64,000 nucleotides of DNA from Leptospira kobayashii (GTDB taxonomy: Bacteria > Spirochaetota > Leptospiria > Leptospirales > Leptospiraceae): the NCBI RefSeq assembly GCF_003114835.2, contig NZ_AP025028.1:1330001-1394000 (forward strand), in the 5' to 3' direction. Below are positions 34,997 through 45,482 of the stretch, piece after piece. The translations under genes and the position numbers were made by a program. Under the pieces are notes generated by a model, which did no database searches, had not been told where the DNA came from, and worked only from the letters and a program-made list of their open reading frames with translations. How positions within the stretch are numbered: position 1 is the stretch's first letter; every line of letters starts with the position of its first letter.

Positions 34997-36490
34997 ATGT
35001 ATATTTCTCCTATTTTAAAGAACGTATGCTTGTTATACGTTCTTTCTTTTTTTCTCCAATGCGCCGATCCCCGAATTTCCCTCTGTAAGGGAGGTGGAGT
35101 TTGTTCCGTTTTACCGGTATTGAAAGAAAATTCTTCAGGATCTTCCGATTCTACAGTAGAACGTTTGTTAGAGACAGTTCCTTGGGAATATGAAGACGGG
35201 GAGGAGTTTTCCGCAGGTAGAAACATGACTAGCTCGGAACTTGGTGACAGAGCGTTTTTGCAATTCGGTCCCGTTTCCAAACTTTCCGAAATATCCGAAT
35301 TTACGATCGGCCAATCCGTGTTTGATGTTCCTTGGACACCCGGTTTCTCCGCAAGCCTTCCTGATAGAGACGGATTAGGCCCTATCTTTCATCGGGATTC
35401 CTGTTTGGGATGCCACGAAAAAAACGGAAGAAATTTTGATCCCGATGGAACCAGGTTGATTTCCAGCTTGGTACGGTTAGGCGTCGGTTCCGGGGGAAAT
35501 GATCCGGAACCGAATTACGGAAATCAATTGCAGCCGAACGGAGTAGGAAGTGTTCCCGCTGAGGGAAATGTGATCCTTCAGTATGATACAATAACCGGCA
35601 ATTTCGGAGACGGGACAGGTTATACACTCAGGTCTCCAAAGATAGTTTTTTCCGGTTTGAATTACGGAGCACTCGCTTCCGATCTCAAAACATCTGTTAG
35701 GATGACACAACAGGTGATCGGTCTCGGGCTCTTGGAGTCGGTTTCTGAAGAAACGATTTTGAGTTTTGCAGATCCCGAGGATAAGGATAAAAACGGGATT
35801 ACAGGAAGACCGAATTATATTCGGGATCTTTCCGGTTCGGGTAAAAGCCTGGGAAGGTTCGGTTGGAAGGCAAATATGCCTAGTTTGAAAAGACAGAATT
35901 CCGCGGCATTTCTTGGGGATTTGGGGATCACAAATCCGATCTTTTCCACTCAAAATTGTACATCGATCCAAACACTATGCCTTTCTGCAGCAAACGGAGG
36001 TTCGCCGGAAGTATCGGAAGCCAAGATCGTTGCAATTACCAAATACATGCAGTTAGTTGCCGTTCCCATCCGAAGAAAGGCTTATTACGGAAATATTCTG
36101 GAAGGGAAAAGAATGTTTCATTGGGCTGGTTGCGCCAATTGTCATATTCCCAAAATGAAGACCGCTTCAACCTCTTCTTTCCCGCAACTTGCCTCTCAAA
36201 CCATCCGTCCTTTTACTGATCTTTTATTGCATGATATGGGGGAAGGGCTTGCCGACGGAAAAGAAGACGGAGATGCAAGCGGGAATGAATGGAGGACCGC
36301 TCCTCTTTGGGGAATCGGTTTATTGGAAACGGTTCACGGAGAAGCCAGATACTTGCATGACGGAAGAGCCAGAACCTTAATGGAAGCTATTTTATGGCAC
36401 GGAGGGGAAGCGGAGAAAAGTAAAAATTTTGTTAAGAACTTAAATCAGGACTTAAGAGATCGTTTGATCGAATACCTGGAAAGTTTATGA
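34997..36490 (+). CDS. di-haem DUF1111 oxidoreductase lipoprotein (second copy)
   Basis: This 497-residue protein is a paralogue of the one at 27061-28542. It shares the lipobox (FFLQC, Cys22), haem sites CLGCH near residue 136 and CANCH near residue 382, the DMGEGLADGKED signature and the C-terminal HDGRARTLMEAILWHGGEA. It is the second gene of the right-hand iron-box operon. Having one DUF1111 protein on each side suggests a duplication, with one partnered to imelysins and one to an RCC1 propeller protein. There is no strong ribosome site before its ATG, so it may rely on the upstream gene. Confidence 0.9.
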   Translation: MYISPILKNVCLLYVLSFFLQCADPRISLCKGGGVCSVLPVLKENSSGSSDSTVERLLETVPWEYEDGEEFSAGRNMTSSELGDRAFLQFGPVSKLSEISEFTIGQSVFDVPWTPGFSASLPDRDGLGPIFHRDSCLGCHEKNGRNFDPDGTRLISSLVRLGVGSGGNDPEPNYGNQLQPNGVGSVPAEGNVILQYDTITGNFGDGTGYTLRSPKIVFSGLNYGALASDLKTSVRMTQQVIGLGLLESVSEETILSFADPEDKDKNGITGRPNYIRDLSGSGKSLGRFGWKANMPSLKRQNSAAFLGDLGITNPIFSTQNCTSIQTLCLSAANGGSPEVSEAKIVAITKYMQLVAVPIRRKAYYGNILEGKRMFHWAGCANCHIPKMKTASTSSFPQLASQTIRPFTDLLLHDMGEGLADGKEDGDASGNEWRTAPLWGIGLLETVHGEARYLHDGRARTLMEAILWHGGEAEKSKNFVKNLNQDLRDRLIEYLESL

Positions 36491-36553
36491 ACAATCGGAT
36501 TTGATATTGAGGTTTACACTTTTTCTTAAGTTGGCAAATATATACAGAAAATT

Positions 36554-38125
36554 ATGCACCTTTCCAGATATTGTTTCCTAATCGTTTTTTTTCTAAGTAC
36601 ATTCGTTTTCCAATGCGGAGACAAAGATCAAGTCCAACCAAAACCTGTAGTAGAGGATGAAGTGGAAGAAGAAATACCAACGTCAAAATTACTGCAAGAT
36701 TTGGATTCCAGCGACGTGTTTTTACGCTCCCAAGCAACGATTCAATTGGGTAGCAGGCAGGTGAAAGAGAGTGTCCCCAAACTGAAAAAACTTCTCACCG
36801 ACAAGGAGCCTGGGGTTCGGGCGGGGGCTGCGATCGCCTTGGGAGATCTTCAGGAAAGATCAGCCACACAAACGATTGTTAAACTACTTGAATCGGATAA
36901 GGAAAATCCGAAAGACGTATATCTGGATGCGCTCGGGAGATTGAAAGATCCATCCGCAGGAAAACAAATCGTTCTTCTTTTGGATTCGGAAGATCCGACT
37001 CTTAGATTGCAAACGATAGAGGCGCTTGTTCTCATCGGAGCAAAAGACCAAGGTGCTTCCATCCTAAAGATGGCTTTGAAAAACAAGAACAGGGAAAAAG
37101 ATAAAACTTATGCCATGGCCCTTGGCAAACTTGGTTACAAAGGATCTGAAGATTATCTTTTGGGTCTGACTAAAACTTTGGATGAATCCACTACACTTGC
37201 CGCCGCTTACTTGGCGTTAGGCAGAATCGGTGCGAAAAAAGCAGTACCTATTCTTGCAAAGGCATTGGATCTTTCCTTTTCCAAGGGAAAAGAAAACGCA
37301 TCGGTATCCCTCATTCAAATCGGAGATCCTAAAACGATAGATTTGGTTTTTCCGTTACTTGAATCCAAAACGGAAGAGACACAAATGTATGTAACGGACG
37401 TTTTGTCCGGTATTCCTTCTTTGGAAGCGGGAAAACGCGCCCTCGCATTATTGAATTCCGATAAAAAATCCACTTGGGGAAATGCTGCCAAAATCGCAGG
37501 TCGTCAAAAATACGCACCTGCTCGGGAAAAACTGGAAAGCCTGCTCGTTTTAGATTCTACACCTAGCAGAGATTCGTTTGCGGAAGCCTTGGGTTGGATC
37601 GGAGACAAGGCATCCATTCCTGTACTTAGGAAGATCTTACTTTCCGGTGCAAAAGAGGGTCCTTACGGATCCGCATGGGCATTGGGCGTGATGGGTGCCA
37701 AGGAAGCGGTAGGGGATTTGATCACCGCAACAAACAGTTCCGACGGGAAATTGGTATCTTATGCGTTGGAAGCATTGGGTTCGATTCGGGACGAGAGCGC
37801 ATTGCCTGCGTTAACTAGGCTTCTCAAAAACAGACCGCAGATGGCTCCTCAAGTTTTATCTGCCGTGTCGCAACTTCAAAGTAAAGAAGCAAGACTTGTC
37901 ATTGAAGACGCAACAAACTCAAACGACCCGAATGTATACCGCCCGGCTATGGAAGAATTGGCCAGACGAAAGGACAAACTGTCCCTTCCGATTCTGTTTG
38001 AACATGTGAACGGGCCGGAAGCAGAAAAAAGAAAACTCTCCTACTATGCTTTAGCAGCCATTACAGGAGAGCATTTCAGAACGAAAAAGGAATGGAATGA
38101 TTGGAGAACCAAAACTAAGAACTGA
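36554..38125 (+). CDS. HEAT-repeat lipoprotein
   Basis: This 523-residue protein has a signal peptide and lipobox (TFVFQC, Cys21), a short acidic linker, then about twelve HEAT/PBS-type repeats through to residue 500 (LLQDLDSSDVFLRSQATIQL, DKEPGVRAGAAIALGDL, GPYGSAWALGVMGAKEAV and others). Such solenoids are protein-binding scaffolds. The gene follows the DUF1111 gene by 63 bp on the same strand and may belong to the same operon. It ends 11 bp inside the small convergent gene at 38115. Confidence 0.87.
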   Translation: MHLSRYCFLIVFFLSTFVFQCGDKDQVQPKPVVEDEVEEEIPTSKLLQDLDSSDVFLRSQATIQLGSRQVKESVPKLKKLLTDKEPGVRAGAAIALGDLQERSATQTIVKLLESDKENPKDVYLDALGRLKDPSAGKQIVLLLDSEDPTLRLQTIEALVLIGAKDQGASILKMALKNKNREKDKTYAMALGKLGYKGSEDYLLGLTKTLDESTTLAAAYLALGRIGAKKAVPILAKALDLSFSKGKENASVSLIQIGDPKTIDLVFPLLESKTEETQMYVTDVLSGIPSLEAGKRALALLNSDKKSTWGNAAKIAGRQKYAPAREKLESLLVLDSTPSRDSFAEALGWIGDKASIPVLRKILLSGAKEGPYGSAWALGVMGAKEAVGDLITATNSSDGKLVSYALEALGSIRDESALPALTRLLKNRPQMAPQVLSAVSQLQSKEARLVIEDATNSNDPNVYRPAMEELARRKDKLSLPILFEHVNGPEAEKRKLSYYALAAITGEHFRTKKEWNDWRTKTKN

Positions 38126-38339
38126 TCGAATCCAAAAATTTTTTGATATTGGGGATTCCGTACTGTTGTCTGGGGATAAGAGATCGGATTAACCTTCCAC
38201 CGAGGAAAGCGAATAATCCGTGAGCAATCCTCGGAGATCCTCCCACTCCCACACCGAAAAAAGCTTTAAACCGATTCACATCCGTAGATTTTATATAGGT
38301 TTGTCTCCCAAATAAACTTTCATTAGGCGACCTCGGATT
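38115..38339 (-). CDS. small basic protein after the COG0523 gene (possible)
   Basis: An open frame of 74 residues starts at an ATG at 38339, inside the end of the COG0523 GTPase gene. It reads [19 protein letters not shown] in its centre and [17 protein letters not shown] at its end. The Gly/Arg-rich centre looks conserved and protein-like. It overlaps the GTPase gene by 17 bp and the convergent HEAT gene by 11 bp. It has no signal peptide and I do not recognise it. It may be the tail of an older gene or a real small protein of the zinc-responsive unit. Confidence 0.42.
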   Translation of the reverse strand, partial: NPRSPNESLFGRQTYIKSTDVNRFKAFFGVGVGGSPRIAHGLFAFLGGRLIRSLIPRQQYGIPNIKKFLDSISS

Positions 38340-39546
38340 CATTCGATTCGTCGGATAGGATTTCGTCCCAATCGGGGAAAGGATCATTCAGATTTTTCCA
38401 GTGAGCCGGTCCCCGCTTCATTTCCTCCGGAGAGAGTAGGCAATCGTTGAGAGACTTCGTGATTTTTTTTTCATCCATATCCCTTCCGATCAAAACGATT
38501 TCCTGTCTTCTATCCCCCCAAGGCTCTTCCCATACGTTTTGCAAATTGATTTTTACATTAGGATCATCCGGTATATCTTCCGGATCTATCGCCGCCCAAA
38601 AGTAACCTTCCGGTTTGTAAGAACTTAGACTCCCGGCTTGCGAGTACAATACGACCCAATCCATTTTGGAAGCAAGCCATACAAATCCCTTGGCTCGAAT
38701 GAGTCCCTTCTTTTCCTTCGCGAGCCAATTCCAAAATTTGTCGGGATGAAAGGGAAGTCTGGATTTATATACAAAACTTTTGATTCCGTATTCTTCCGTT
38801 TCCGGACTATGTTCTCCTCTTAACTCTTTCAACCAAAGAGGAGACTCTGCCGCCTTTTCAAAGTTAAATTGTTTTGTATTGATTACCTTATCCAATGGAA
38901 CTTTGCTGAAATCGGTAGGGATTACTTCTGCTTCCGCATTCAGACTTTTTAAAATGGATAAAAGCGTTGTTTGTTCTTTCGGTTTTAACATGGACCATTT
39001 ATTTGCGATGATTATATTTGCAAATTCCACCTGATCTACGAGCAAATCGACTAAGTCCCGTTCATCTTCTTCTCCCGCTTCCAGTTTACGATCTTTCAAA
39101 GACTCGATGGAATGAAAGTCTTTCAGAAAATTCACTCCATCCACAACGGTCACCATTGTGTCCAGTTCTGCGATTTGAGAGAGGCTTGTGCCCGACTCAT
39201 CCTCGAATGTGAATGTTTCCGCGATGGGAAGCGGTTCTGAGACTCCTGTGGACTCGATGAGTATATAATCGAATTTTCCCGACTTTGCCAGATTTGCAAT
39301 TTCAATCAGCAGATCTTCGCGTAACGTGCAGCAGATGCAACCGTTCGACATTTCCACTAGTTTTTCTTCCGTTCTGGAAAGTTGCGAATTTCCTGCGACA
39401 AGTCTCGCGTCTATATTGACTTCGCTCATATCATTTACGATGACTGCTACTTTTTTACCTTCCCGATTGTGGAGGATGTGGTTGAGTAACGTGGTTTTAC
39501 CCGCTCCTAAAAAACCGGAAAGAACTGTGACTGGTATTTTTTTCAT
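38323..39546 (-). CDS. COG0523/CobW-family GTPase, zinc-limitation type (YciC/ZagA-like)
   Basis: I take the ATG at 39546, which has AGGA 8 nt upstream; the frame extends to 39570. The 407-residue protein has a P-loop (GFLGAGKT, residues 11-18) and the metal-binding CxCC motif (C70, C72, C73, in [14 protein letters not shown]). The NDMSEVNID region and a C-terminal CobW_C domain complete the family layout. The sequence matches the YciC/ZagA branch, which in Bacillus is controlled by Zur and delivers zinc to enzymes such as folate biosynthesis GTP cyclohydrolase. Two Zur-like palindromes lie directly upstream. Confidence 0.9.
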   Translation of the reverse strand: MKKIPVTVLSGFLGAGKTTLLNHILHNREGKKVAVIVNDMSEVNIDARLVAGNSQLSRTEEKLVEMSNGCICCTLREDLLIEIANLAKSGKFDYILIESTGVSEPLPIAETFTFEDESGTSLSQIAELDTMVTVVDGVNFLKDFHSIESLKDRKLEAGEEDERDLVDLLVDQVEFANIIIANKWSMLKPKEQTTLLSILKSLNAEAEVIPTDFSKVPLDKVINTKQFNFEKAAESPLWLKELRGEHSPETEEYGIKSFVYKSRLPFHPDKFWNWLAKEKKGLIRAKGFVWLASKMDWVVLYSQAGSLSSYKPEGYFWAAIDPEDIPDDPNVKINLQNVWEEPWGDRRQEIVLIGRDMDEKKITKSLNDCLLSPEEMKRGPAHWKNLNDPFPDWDEILSDESNESEVA

Positions 39547-39562
39547 GACAAATTCCTGTGTG

Positions 39563-39577
39563 TGCAACAATGTTGCA
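39563..39577. promoter_or_regulatory. Zur-like box, proximal to the COG0523 gene
   Basis: TGCAACAATGTTGCA is a perfect palindrome (6-bp arms, 3-bp centre) 17-31 bp upstream of the GTPase ATG. The same TGCAAC-N3-GTTGCA layout is found in front of the zinc transporter operon (46720-46734). A degenerate copy, ATGCAACTAAATTGCAAT, follows at 39579-39596. Confidence 0.65.
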
Positions 39578-39621
39578 AATGCAACTAAATTGCAATATTA
39601 AAGACTCCGTATTTCTGTCAA

Positions 39622-39650
39622 ACATAAATGCAATTCTATTGCATTTATGT
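39622..39650. promoter_or_regulatory. 29-bp palindrome with Zur-like core
   Basis: ACATAAATGCAAT (39622-39634) and ATTGCATTTATGT (39638-39650) are perfect 13-bp arms around TCT. The core TGCAAT-N3-ATTGCA matches the Zur-like box with a C-to-T change in each arm. It sits between the GTPase gene and the divergent chemoreceptor-like gene and could act on either. Confidence 0.6.
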
Positions 39651-39724
39651 CTTCAAATCAAAAGCATATACAAATGGGCTAAATTTGTTTGTCAGAATTT
39701 TCTTTGGAACCAGTAGTTGACTAG

Positions 39725-41257
39725 ATGGACAATTACTCCCTTCAACCCGCAAAAACGATCAATTCCATTCGAATTTTCTTATTTATTAATTTTGCTTTAG
39801 GCATCATCGGAACTTATTCTACGCTCGACCGGACTCAATCCACCTTCATGATTATAGGCGCAGCTATATACGGGATCAGTGCGGGAGTTCAGGCTTTTTT
39901 ATTCAAAAAAGGTTGGGATCCGAAACCTTTTTACTTTGTGTTATGTGATGTGTTCGTGACCGGGATGAACACCATCCTTCAGGCTAATATCAATCAGGAT
40001 ATAGCGGCCGGTTCCATCAAACTAGGAATCAATTACACAATCAGCTTTTTTCTAATACTTTATTCAGGGTTTCTTTTTTCCTGGCGCCAAACGGTTGTTG
40101 TGGGCGTGTTGCTTTCGATCATTGATCTCGTGACTTTGTATGTCGCTTATTTGAGCGGTGTGGAATTCATCGATAGGACCGATCCTCATAAATTTCCTTT
40201 CGCAATATCCAGCTCCATTGAAGTGGTAAAGTTAGCGTTTTTACTTATGGCGACTTTCGCCACGGGTAAAATGGTGAGTCTTCTTGTCAAAACCAGAGAC
40301 GAGGCAATGGAAGGTAAACGGGTTGCCGATGAACATTCGTTAATTGTAGGTAAGCAAAAGGAAAATATGCAGGAAACCGCAGTAAAACTCAACGAATCCG
40401 TTTCTGCTTTGAAAATCTTTACGGAAGATTTGAATTCTCAGATCCAAACACAAGCCGCGTCCATCGAAGAGATCAGCGCATCTCTCACTCAAATTTCCCA
40501 GGCAACAGAAAGTTCGGCGTATTTCGTAAGGGACCAATATCAAAAAATAGAAAAACTGAACGAAGAAAGTTATAATCTGGAAAAATTAGTCGGAGAAATC
40601 CGTTTAGAAATCTCAGAGATTTCCAAACAAATCAATCAATCAACTAACTTTAGTAATGAGGTATCTGCTTCCATGTCCTCATTAAATTCCGCTTTGGACG
40701 AAGTGAAACAATCTTTTATGAAAGTCGAAGAAGTAAACCAAATCATGAAAGAGATTGCCGACAGAACCAATCTGCTTTCTTTGAACGCTTCCATCGAAGC
40801 TGCGCGCGCGGGAGAACACGGTAGGGGATTTGCAGTCGTTGCGCAGGAAGTGGGAAAGCTCGCGGACAGTTCCGCTACGAATGCAAGCATTATCTCAAAA
40901 ACGATTCAAAAATCCAGATCCGACCTGGAAAACGGAAACACTTCCGCCGGCATTGCTTCGGAAATGGCAACTAACCAGGAGAAGGAGCTCATCGCCATTG
41001 AGACCAGCGTAAAAGTATTTCACGAAAAAATAGAAGAAATGCAAAACATCAATGCAAGGGTTGTTTCTTCGCAAAGAGAATTGAAGGATCTTTCTTCTCA
41101 GTTGGAAACCATTGCGACGGAACAAAGTATCGGAAATAAAGAAGTGACTCGCGCTGCCCAAAGCATTGAAGACGCAGTGCAAGTGGTTGCGGAAAACACA
41201 AGACTTCTCCAGGACCAAATCGAAGAGATTGCGAGGCAGGCTGAGAAAATCAGATAA
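39725..41257 (+). CDS. membrane-bound chemoreceptor-like (MCP) protein
   Basis: This 510-residue protein has about six N-terminal transmembrane segments (residues 15-200) and no large periplasmic sensor domain. A coiled coil and an MCP signalling domain follow, including the highly conserved hairpin tip region ([20 protein letters not shown], then [20 protein letters not shown]). It should talk to CheA/CheW. The ligand may be sensed within the membrane or through a partner. There is no clear ribosome site at the ATG. It is divergent from the zinc-responsive GTPase gene, 178 bp away. Confidence 0.87.
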   Translation: MDNYSLQPAKTINSIRIFLFINFALGIIGTYSTLDRTQSTFMIIGAAIYGISAGVQAFLFKKGWDPKPFYFVLCDVFVTGMNTILQANINQDIAAGSIKLGINYTISFFLILYSGFLFSWRQTVVVGVLLSIIDLVTLYVAYLSGVEFIDRTDPHKFPFAISSSIEVVKLAFLLMATFATGKMVSLLVKTRDEAMEGKRVADEHSLIVGKQKENMQETAVKLNESVSALKIFTEDLNSQIQTQAASIEEISASLTQISQATESSAYFVRDQYQKIEKLNEESYNLEKLVGEIRLEISEISKQINQSTNFSNEVSASMSSLNSALDEVKQSFMKVEEVNQIMKEIADRTNLLSLNASIEAARAGEHGRGFAVVAQEVGKLADSSATNASIISKTIQKSRSDLENGNTSAGIASEMATNQEKELIAIETSVKVFHEKIEEMQNINARVVSSQRELKDLSSQLETIATEQSIGNKEVTRAAQSIEDAVQVVAENTRLLQDQIEEIARQAEKIR

Positions 41258-41350
41258 AGAGTCGGTTAGTGAACACTTGTTTTCTCAGTTATTTCTCCGT
41301 TTGATCAACCGGATCGGTTATTTGTTCGGAGGAATCCTTAAGAAAAATAT

Positions 41351-41378
41351 TTGTGGTTCTCGGGCTATCCCTTATAAT
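41351..41378 (+). promoter_or_regulatory. promoter of the acyl-CoA dehydrogenase gene
   Basis: TTGTGG (41351-41356) and TATAAT (41373-41378) are 16 bp apart, 35 bp upstream of the ATG. A GGAG ribosome site follows at 41402-41405. Confidence 0.5.
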
Positions 41379-41413
41379 TGATCTGGAACTACTTCTAGTT
41401 CGGAGATCCCTAC

Positions 41414-43168
41414 ATGATATCAAATAATTATTTTTCTGATAATGAAGATTTAAAAGATCATTTCGATTCCCTCACTGATTGGAAGGAAATCGTGGATTCA
41501 TACGAAGAAAATTTTGCAGACTATGCACTCTATCAAAAAACAAGCCAAGAAGAACTCGCTTATGCTCCCGGAAACTACGAAGACGCGATTGAATTTTATC
41601 GTTCTACTTTAGAAGCTGGTGGGGATATCGCAGGTAAGGATGTCTCTCAAGTTGCCAAACAAATGGACGAAGTGGGACTTAAATACAAAGACGGAAAAGT
41701 AACTTTTCCGAAAGAAATGATCGATGTGATTAATAAAATCAAATCAGCGGGTCTTCTTCCATACGGGATTCACCGTCATTACGGTGGGATCGGACTTCCT
41801 TCCGTCGTACAATCCATGTTATCCGAGTCGGTTTCCCGTGCGGACGGCGGACTTGCGATTACTCTCGGTTGTATGAACCTTGCGGAAACAGTAGAAAGAT
41901 TCGGAACGGAAGAGATGATTCATGAATTCGTTCCTAAGATGGCTGCGGGAGAACTTTGCGGTGCTATGGCACTCACCGAACCCAACTACGGATCCGACCT
42001 TCCCAATCTGCAAACCAAAGCGGTGAAAGGAGAAGACGGTGTTTGGAGAATTACGGGAACCAAACGATTCATCACTCACGCTTGCGGTTTTGATACTATG
42101 CCTTCCATCATTTTGACTTTAGCAAGAACCGGATCTACAACCAGTGGTGCCCGCGGTCTTTCTTTCTTTTTGGTTCACTCTAAAGATATATTTGTAGCAT
42201 CCATCGAAAAGAAAATGGGACTTCATTGTTCTCCTACCTGCGAAGTTGTTTTTGAAAACAGCCCGGGGATTTTGATCGGGGACGAAGGTAAAGGTCTTGT
42301 TAAATATTCCATGGCGATGATGAATCAAGCACGTTTGAATATTGCTGCACAAGCAATGGGAATTGCAACCGCAGCTTATTTTGAAGGTCGTAAATATGCC
42401 ACCGAACGGGTGCAATTCGGTAAAACGATCGATCAAATTCCCGCCGTAAAAAAAATGTTGGATCGTATGGAGAGAGAAATTGCGGGAATGCGTTGTATCC
42501 TATACGAAGCAAGCCGCTCCGTGGATCTTTATCGTTGGAAAGAAGAAAGAGGTCGTATGAACGGAATTCCTGAAAAGGAAATCAGAAAAGACGAAACCTT
42601 CAAACGTTGGGAAAAATTAGCATCTCTACTTACTCCTCTTTCCAAATACTATATTACCGAACTTGCCAACGTAGTTGCTTCCGATGCTTTGCAAATTCAC
42701 GGTGGGTCCGGTTATACGGAAGACTATGATGTAGCAAGAATTTATCGGGATGTTCGTATTACAAATATCTACGAAGGTACGACTCAGTTGCAAGTAGTTG
42801 CTTGTATAGGAAGTATCGTTGCGGGTATGACGGAGACAGGTATTTTCAGAGAATACATCAAAGACGAAATGTCCAAATTCAAAGTTTCCGACGAATTGAA
42901 AGAACTTTGGAGTCAGTTGGAAACAATCGTGAGTGAATTTGCTGAAATCTCCGGCACTCTCAGAGAAGAGCTCGCTTTCGAAGTTGTGGAATCCGCTGCT
43001 CGTCTTTTGGTCAGTCTCTTATTGGAAAGAAGTGTTCCTCGTGCAAAAGTGGAAAGAAGAGCTGCCCGTAAAACAATCGCTCAAGATTACGTTTTGGATA
43101 GCTCTGCAATCCTCGTTTCCAATCTAACAAAGATTAAAGGCAAGAAAAAAAGCCTGGCGACTGTCTGA
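41414..43168 (+). CDS. acyl-CoA dehydrogenase
   Basis: This 584-residue flavoprotein oxidises acyl-CoA to enoyl-CoA in beta-oxidation. It shows the FAD/substrate motif [20 protein letters not shown], the middle beta-domain ([11 protein letters not shown]), [16 protein letters not shown] in the helical domain, and the catalytic base region [12 protein letters not shown]. It is about 200 residues longer than short- and medium-chain enzymes, because of an N-terminal lead and a C-terminal extension of about 90 residues, as in VLCAD-like and other large bacterial forms. It is monocistronic with its own promoter and a hairpin after the stop. Confidence 0.92.
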   Translation: MISNNYFSDNEDLKDHFDSLTDWKEIVDSYEENFADYALYQKTSQEELAYAPGNYEDAIEFYRSTLEAGGDIAGKDVSQVAKQMDEVGLKYKDGKVTFPKEMIDVINKIKSAGLLPYGIHRHYGGIGLPSVVQSMLSESVSRADGGLAITLGCMNLAETVERFGTEEMIHEFVPKMAAGELCGAMALTEPNYGSDLPNLQTKAVKGEDGVWRITGTKRFITHACGFDTMPSIILTLARTGSTTSGARGLSFFLVHSKDIFVASIEKKMGLHCSPTCEVVFENSPGILIGDEGKGLVKYSMAMMNQARLNIAAQAMGIATAAYFEGRKYATERVQFGKTIDQIPAVKKMLDRMEREIAGMRCILYEASRSVDLYRWKEERGRMNGIPEKEIRKDETFKRWEKLASLLTPLSKYYITELANVVASDALQIHGGSGYTEDYDVARIYRDVRITNIYEGTTQLQVVACIGSIVAGMTETGIFREYIKDEMSKFKVSDELKELWSQLETIVSEFAEISGTLREELAFEVVESAARLLVSLLLERSVPRAKVERRAARKTIAQDYVLDSSAILVSNLTKIKGKKKSLATV

Positions 43169-43182
43169 TCTGACACGGATAA

Positions 43183-43222
43183 ACCGCCAAACCGTTTCCT
43201 CAAAACGGATCTGTTTGGCGGT
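43183..43222 (+). terminator. long hairpin after the acyl-CoA dehydrogenase gene
   Basis: ACCGCCAAAC (43183-43192) pairs with GTTTGGCGGT (43213-43222), and an inner CCGTTT/AAACGG stem lies between. The stem is very stable but only a weak T-rich stretch follows, so termination is likely but not certain. Confidence 0.6.
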
Positions 43223-43267
43223 CTGCATTGATTTGCATCCACTCTCTTTTATCGATACTTAAAATCC

Positions 43268-44284
43268 ATGGCAAATTCGAATCGCCAAATCCTTCCTTGT
43301 TACGCTTGTTTTGCGGAAAATGGAAAGGATTCCTATTCCGTTTTATCAGCTAATTCGGAAGAAAAAAGGCTACTTTCTCCTTTTCGTTGGAAGGGAAACG
43401 ATTTTCCTCCGCTATTGGATGACCAAAATCCATCTCATCTGAAAGAATTGAAAAAGCTGAATATACCTTATGTTTTCGATATACACTCCCATTTTTTTCC
43501 CGAAATCGTATTGAAATTGATCTGGAAATGGTTTGATAAGGTAAATTGGGAGATTGCTTACCGATATGGTGAAGAAGAAAGGGTAAAAAGACTTCATTTA
43601 AATGGAATTAGGCGATTTACTACTTTAAATTATGCTCATAAACCGGCTATGGCGGAATGGTTGAATGATTGGACTTATTCCAATTATGGAAATTGGGAAG
43701 GGGCCATTCCTTTCGGAACTTTTTATCCGGAAGAAGGAGTAGATCATTATGTAAAACGAGCTGTGGAAGAATACGGATTCCAAGGATTCAAACTTCATTG
43801 CGAAGTCTCCAAACTCGACTTAAGTCGTAAGGAACTTACAGGAGTATTTTCCTATTTGGAAAAACTTTCCATACCCCTCGTCATTCATACCGGAAACGCT
43901 CCTCTGCCGGGAGAATTCACCGGAATCAAATATTTTTTGCCTTTCATTCAAAGATACCCCGGTCTGAAAGTCATCGTTGCTCATATGGGAGCGAAAGAAA
44001 TTTTCGACTATTCGGAGTTAATTGATACTTATCCTAATCTATATTTGGATACTACAATGGTGTTCGTAGATTTTCTTGCCACCGGTGAAGACGCGGACGA
44101 TTCGATTCCTCTTCTTGAAAAATACCAAGATAGGATTTTTTTCGGATCGGATTTCCCCAACATTCCTTATAACCTTTCTCATCCCATTATGAGAATCTTG
44201 GAAACAAATATCAGCGATGAAGCCAAAAGAAAGATCCTTTGGAAGAATGGAGAAAACTTTTTCAATTCGGATTCGGGAAAATAG
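43268..44284 (+). CDS. amidohydrolase-family (TIM-barrel) metal hydrolase
   Basis: This 338-residue protein has the amidohydrolase-2 layout. FDIHSHFFPE (HxH) lies near residue 72, FKLHCEVSKLDL and VIHTGNAPLPGE follow in the middle, VAHMGAKE gives a further metal His, and FGSDFPNIPY gives the catalytic Asp. Relatives are decarboxylases (such as ACMSD-type) or lactonases. The N-terminal 55 residues contain two close cysteines (ILPCYACFAENG) and are not typical of the family. It is followed 21 bp later by the AraC-type gene. Confidence 0.85.
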   Translation: MANSNRQILPCYACFAENGKDSYSVLSANSEEKRLLSPFRWKGNDFPPLLDDQNPSHLKELKKLNIPYVFDIHSHFFPEIVLKLIWKWFDKVNWEIAYRYGEEERVKRLHLNGIRRFTTLNYAHKPAMAEWLNDWTYSNYGNWEGAIPFGTFYPEEGVDHYVKRAVEEYGFQGFKLHCEVSKLDLSRKELTGVFSYLEKLSIPLVIHTGNAPLPGEFTGIKYFLPFIQRYPGLKVIVAHMGAKEIFDYSELIDTYPNLYLDTTMVFVDFLATGEDADDSIPLLEKYQDRIFFGSDFPNIPYNLSHPIMRILETNISDEAKRKILWKNGENFFNSDSGK

Positions 44285-44305
44285 TATGGCTTCGGGAGTT
44301 ACTGG

Positions 44306-45394
44306 ATGTCCGTAAACGGGATAGCCTGGACAGGTTCGGACGCATTCATTGCTTTTGAGTTGGCGGGGGCATTCTTTTCTATTGTAATCGGTTTGGGTTT
44401 TCTCATTCGATCGGATCTCCGTAAAAACGGTTTGTCAGCGCTACTTTTTTGTTTGGTGGCATTGCCTCAATTGAGCGTTTCGATGGAATTGCTCGGGTTT
44501 TACGAGCGTTTGCCAGGATTGGGATTATTGCTTCCTCCCTTCTATATTTTTTTAGGACCTTTGACTTACGCTTATTTTCACCAGATAATCGATCGTGAGT
44601 TTCTTTGGAAAAAACATCACTTTTATCATCTGATTCCTTTCGGACTTGCTTACGGAATACTTATCCCTGTTTACGGACAACCGCGAGACGTCTCACATAC
44701 TCATATTTGGTTGGATGTTGTTCTTCTATTGATCATGCTTTATGTATTGGTATTTCTCTTTCTGGCATTACTTGATTTATGGGTTTTGTTAAAAACAAGC
44801 ATATCACCGCTTCCCGGCATTTACCGGCTAACTATAGTTTATGTCCTTATTGCGATTTCGGATGTGGTATTTCTAGTATGGTATCAGTTCGAAAAGTCGG
44901 AACTGGGGATGGTACTTTCTTTCGGGTTACTTACCGTTCTTTCCGTATTGATTTTTTGGGGAATGCAAGTGTATCCTGACTACCTGATTTCGATGCGAAA
45001 AGAAGCAGCTAGAGGTCGTTATGTGAAATCAAGATTGAGAGGGATTGATTCCACCGATGTGATCGGCAGAATCCGTGAATTGATGGAGATGGAACATCTC
45101 TATGCCGATGAAGATCTCAGTTTGGGAAGGATGGCGGAAGCACTCGATATTCTTCCACACCAGCTTTCCGAAATCCTAAACAATCAACTGAATTCGAGTT
45201 TCAAAAATTTCGTAAACGGACATCGAATCGCTGCCGCCTGCAAACTGCTTACGGAAGAACCTTTGCGACAGATACTTTCCATCTCGGGCGCAGTGGGGTT
45301 TAGTTCAAAATCATCCTTTCATTCGGAGTTTTTGAAAGTAACCGGGACCACGCCCACAGACTATCGAAAAAAGGCAGTAGGTCCGGGGGTATAA
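44306..45394 (+). CDS. membrane-embedded AraC-family regulator
   Basis: This 362-residue protein has about seven N-terminal transmembrane helices (residues 10-225), then a C-terminal AraC DNA-binding domain: first HTH LSLGRMAEALDILPHQLSEI, second HTH around ILSISGAVGFSSKSSFHSEF, ending TTPTDYRKK. Such membrane-tethered regulators are common in leptospires and probably sense membrane or extracytoplasmic cues. GGAG lies 7 nt before the ATG. A terminator follows, and then the DJ-1-like lipoprotein gene, a likely target. Confidence 0.85.
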   Translation: MSVNGIAWTGSDAFIAFELAGAFFSIVIGLGFLIRSDLRKNGLSALLFCLVALPQLSVSMELLGFYERLPGLGLLLPPFYIFLGPLTYAYFHQIIDREFLWKKHHFYHLIPFGLAYGILIPVYGQPRDVSHTHIWLDVVLLLIMLYVLVFLFLALLDLWVLLKTSISPLPGIYRLTIVYVLIAISDVVFLVWYQFEKSELGMVLSFGLLTVLSVLIFWGMQVYPDYLISMRKEAARGRYVKSRLRGIDSTDVIGRIRELMEMEHLYADEDLSLGRMAEALDILPHQLSEILNNQLNSSFKNFVNGHRIAAACKLLTEEPLRQILSISGAVGFSSKSSFHSEFLKVTGTTPTDYRKKAVGPGV

Positions 45395-45403
45395 ATTCAT
45401 ACT

Positions 45404-45438
45404 TCTGTCCGTATGGATCCGGACGACAGATTTTTCTT
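45404..45438 (+). terminator. Rho-independent terminator after the AraC-type gene
   Basis: TCTGTCCG (45404-45411) pairs with CGGACGACAGA (45420-45430) with one bulged base, followed by TTTTTCTT. Confidence 0.75.
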
Positions 45439-45482
45439 AATCGTTTAAACTCTTAGGTAAGTTTCTACTTCCGGAGGAGTAT

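Noticed and set aside
35477..35971. 164-residue open frame opposite the second DUF1111 gene
   Set aside because: It has no ribosome site or recognisable motif and lies antisense to a strongly supported haem protein gene.
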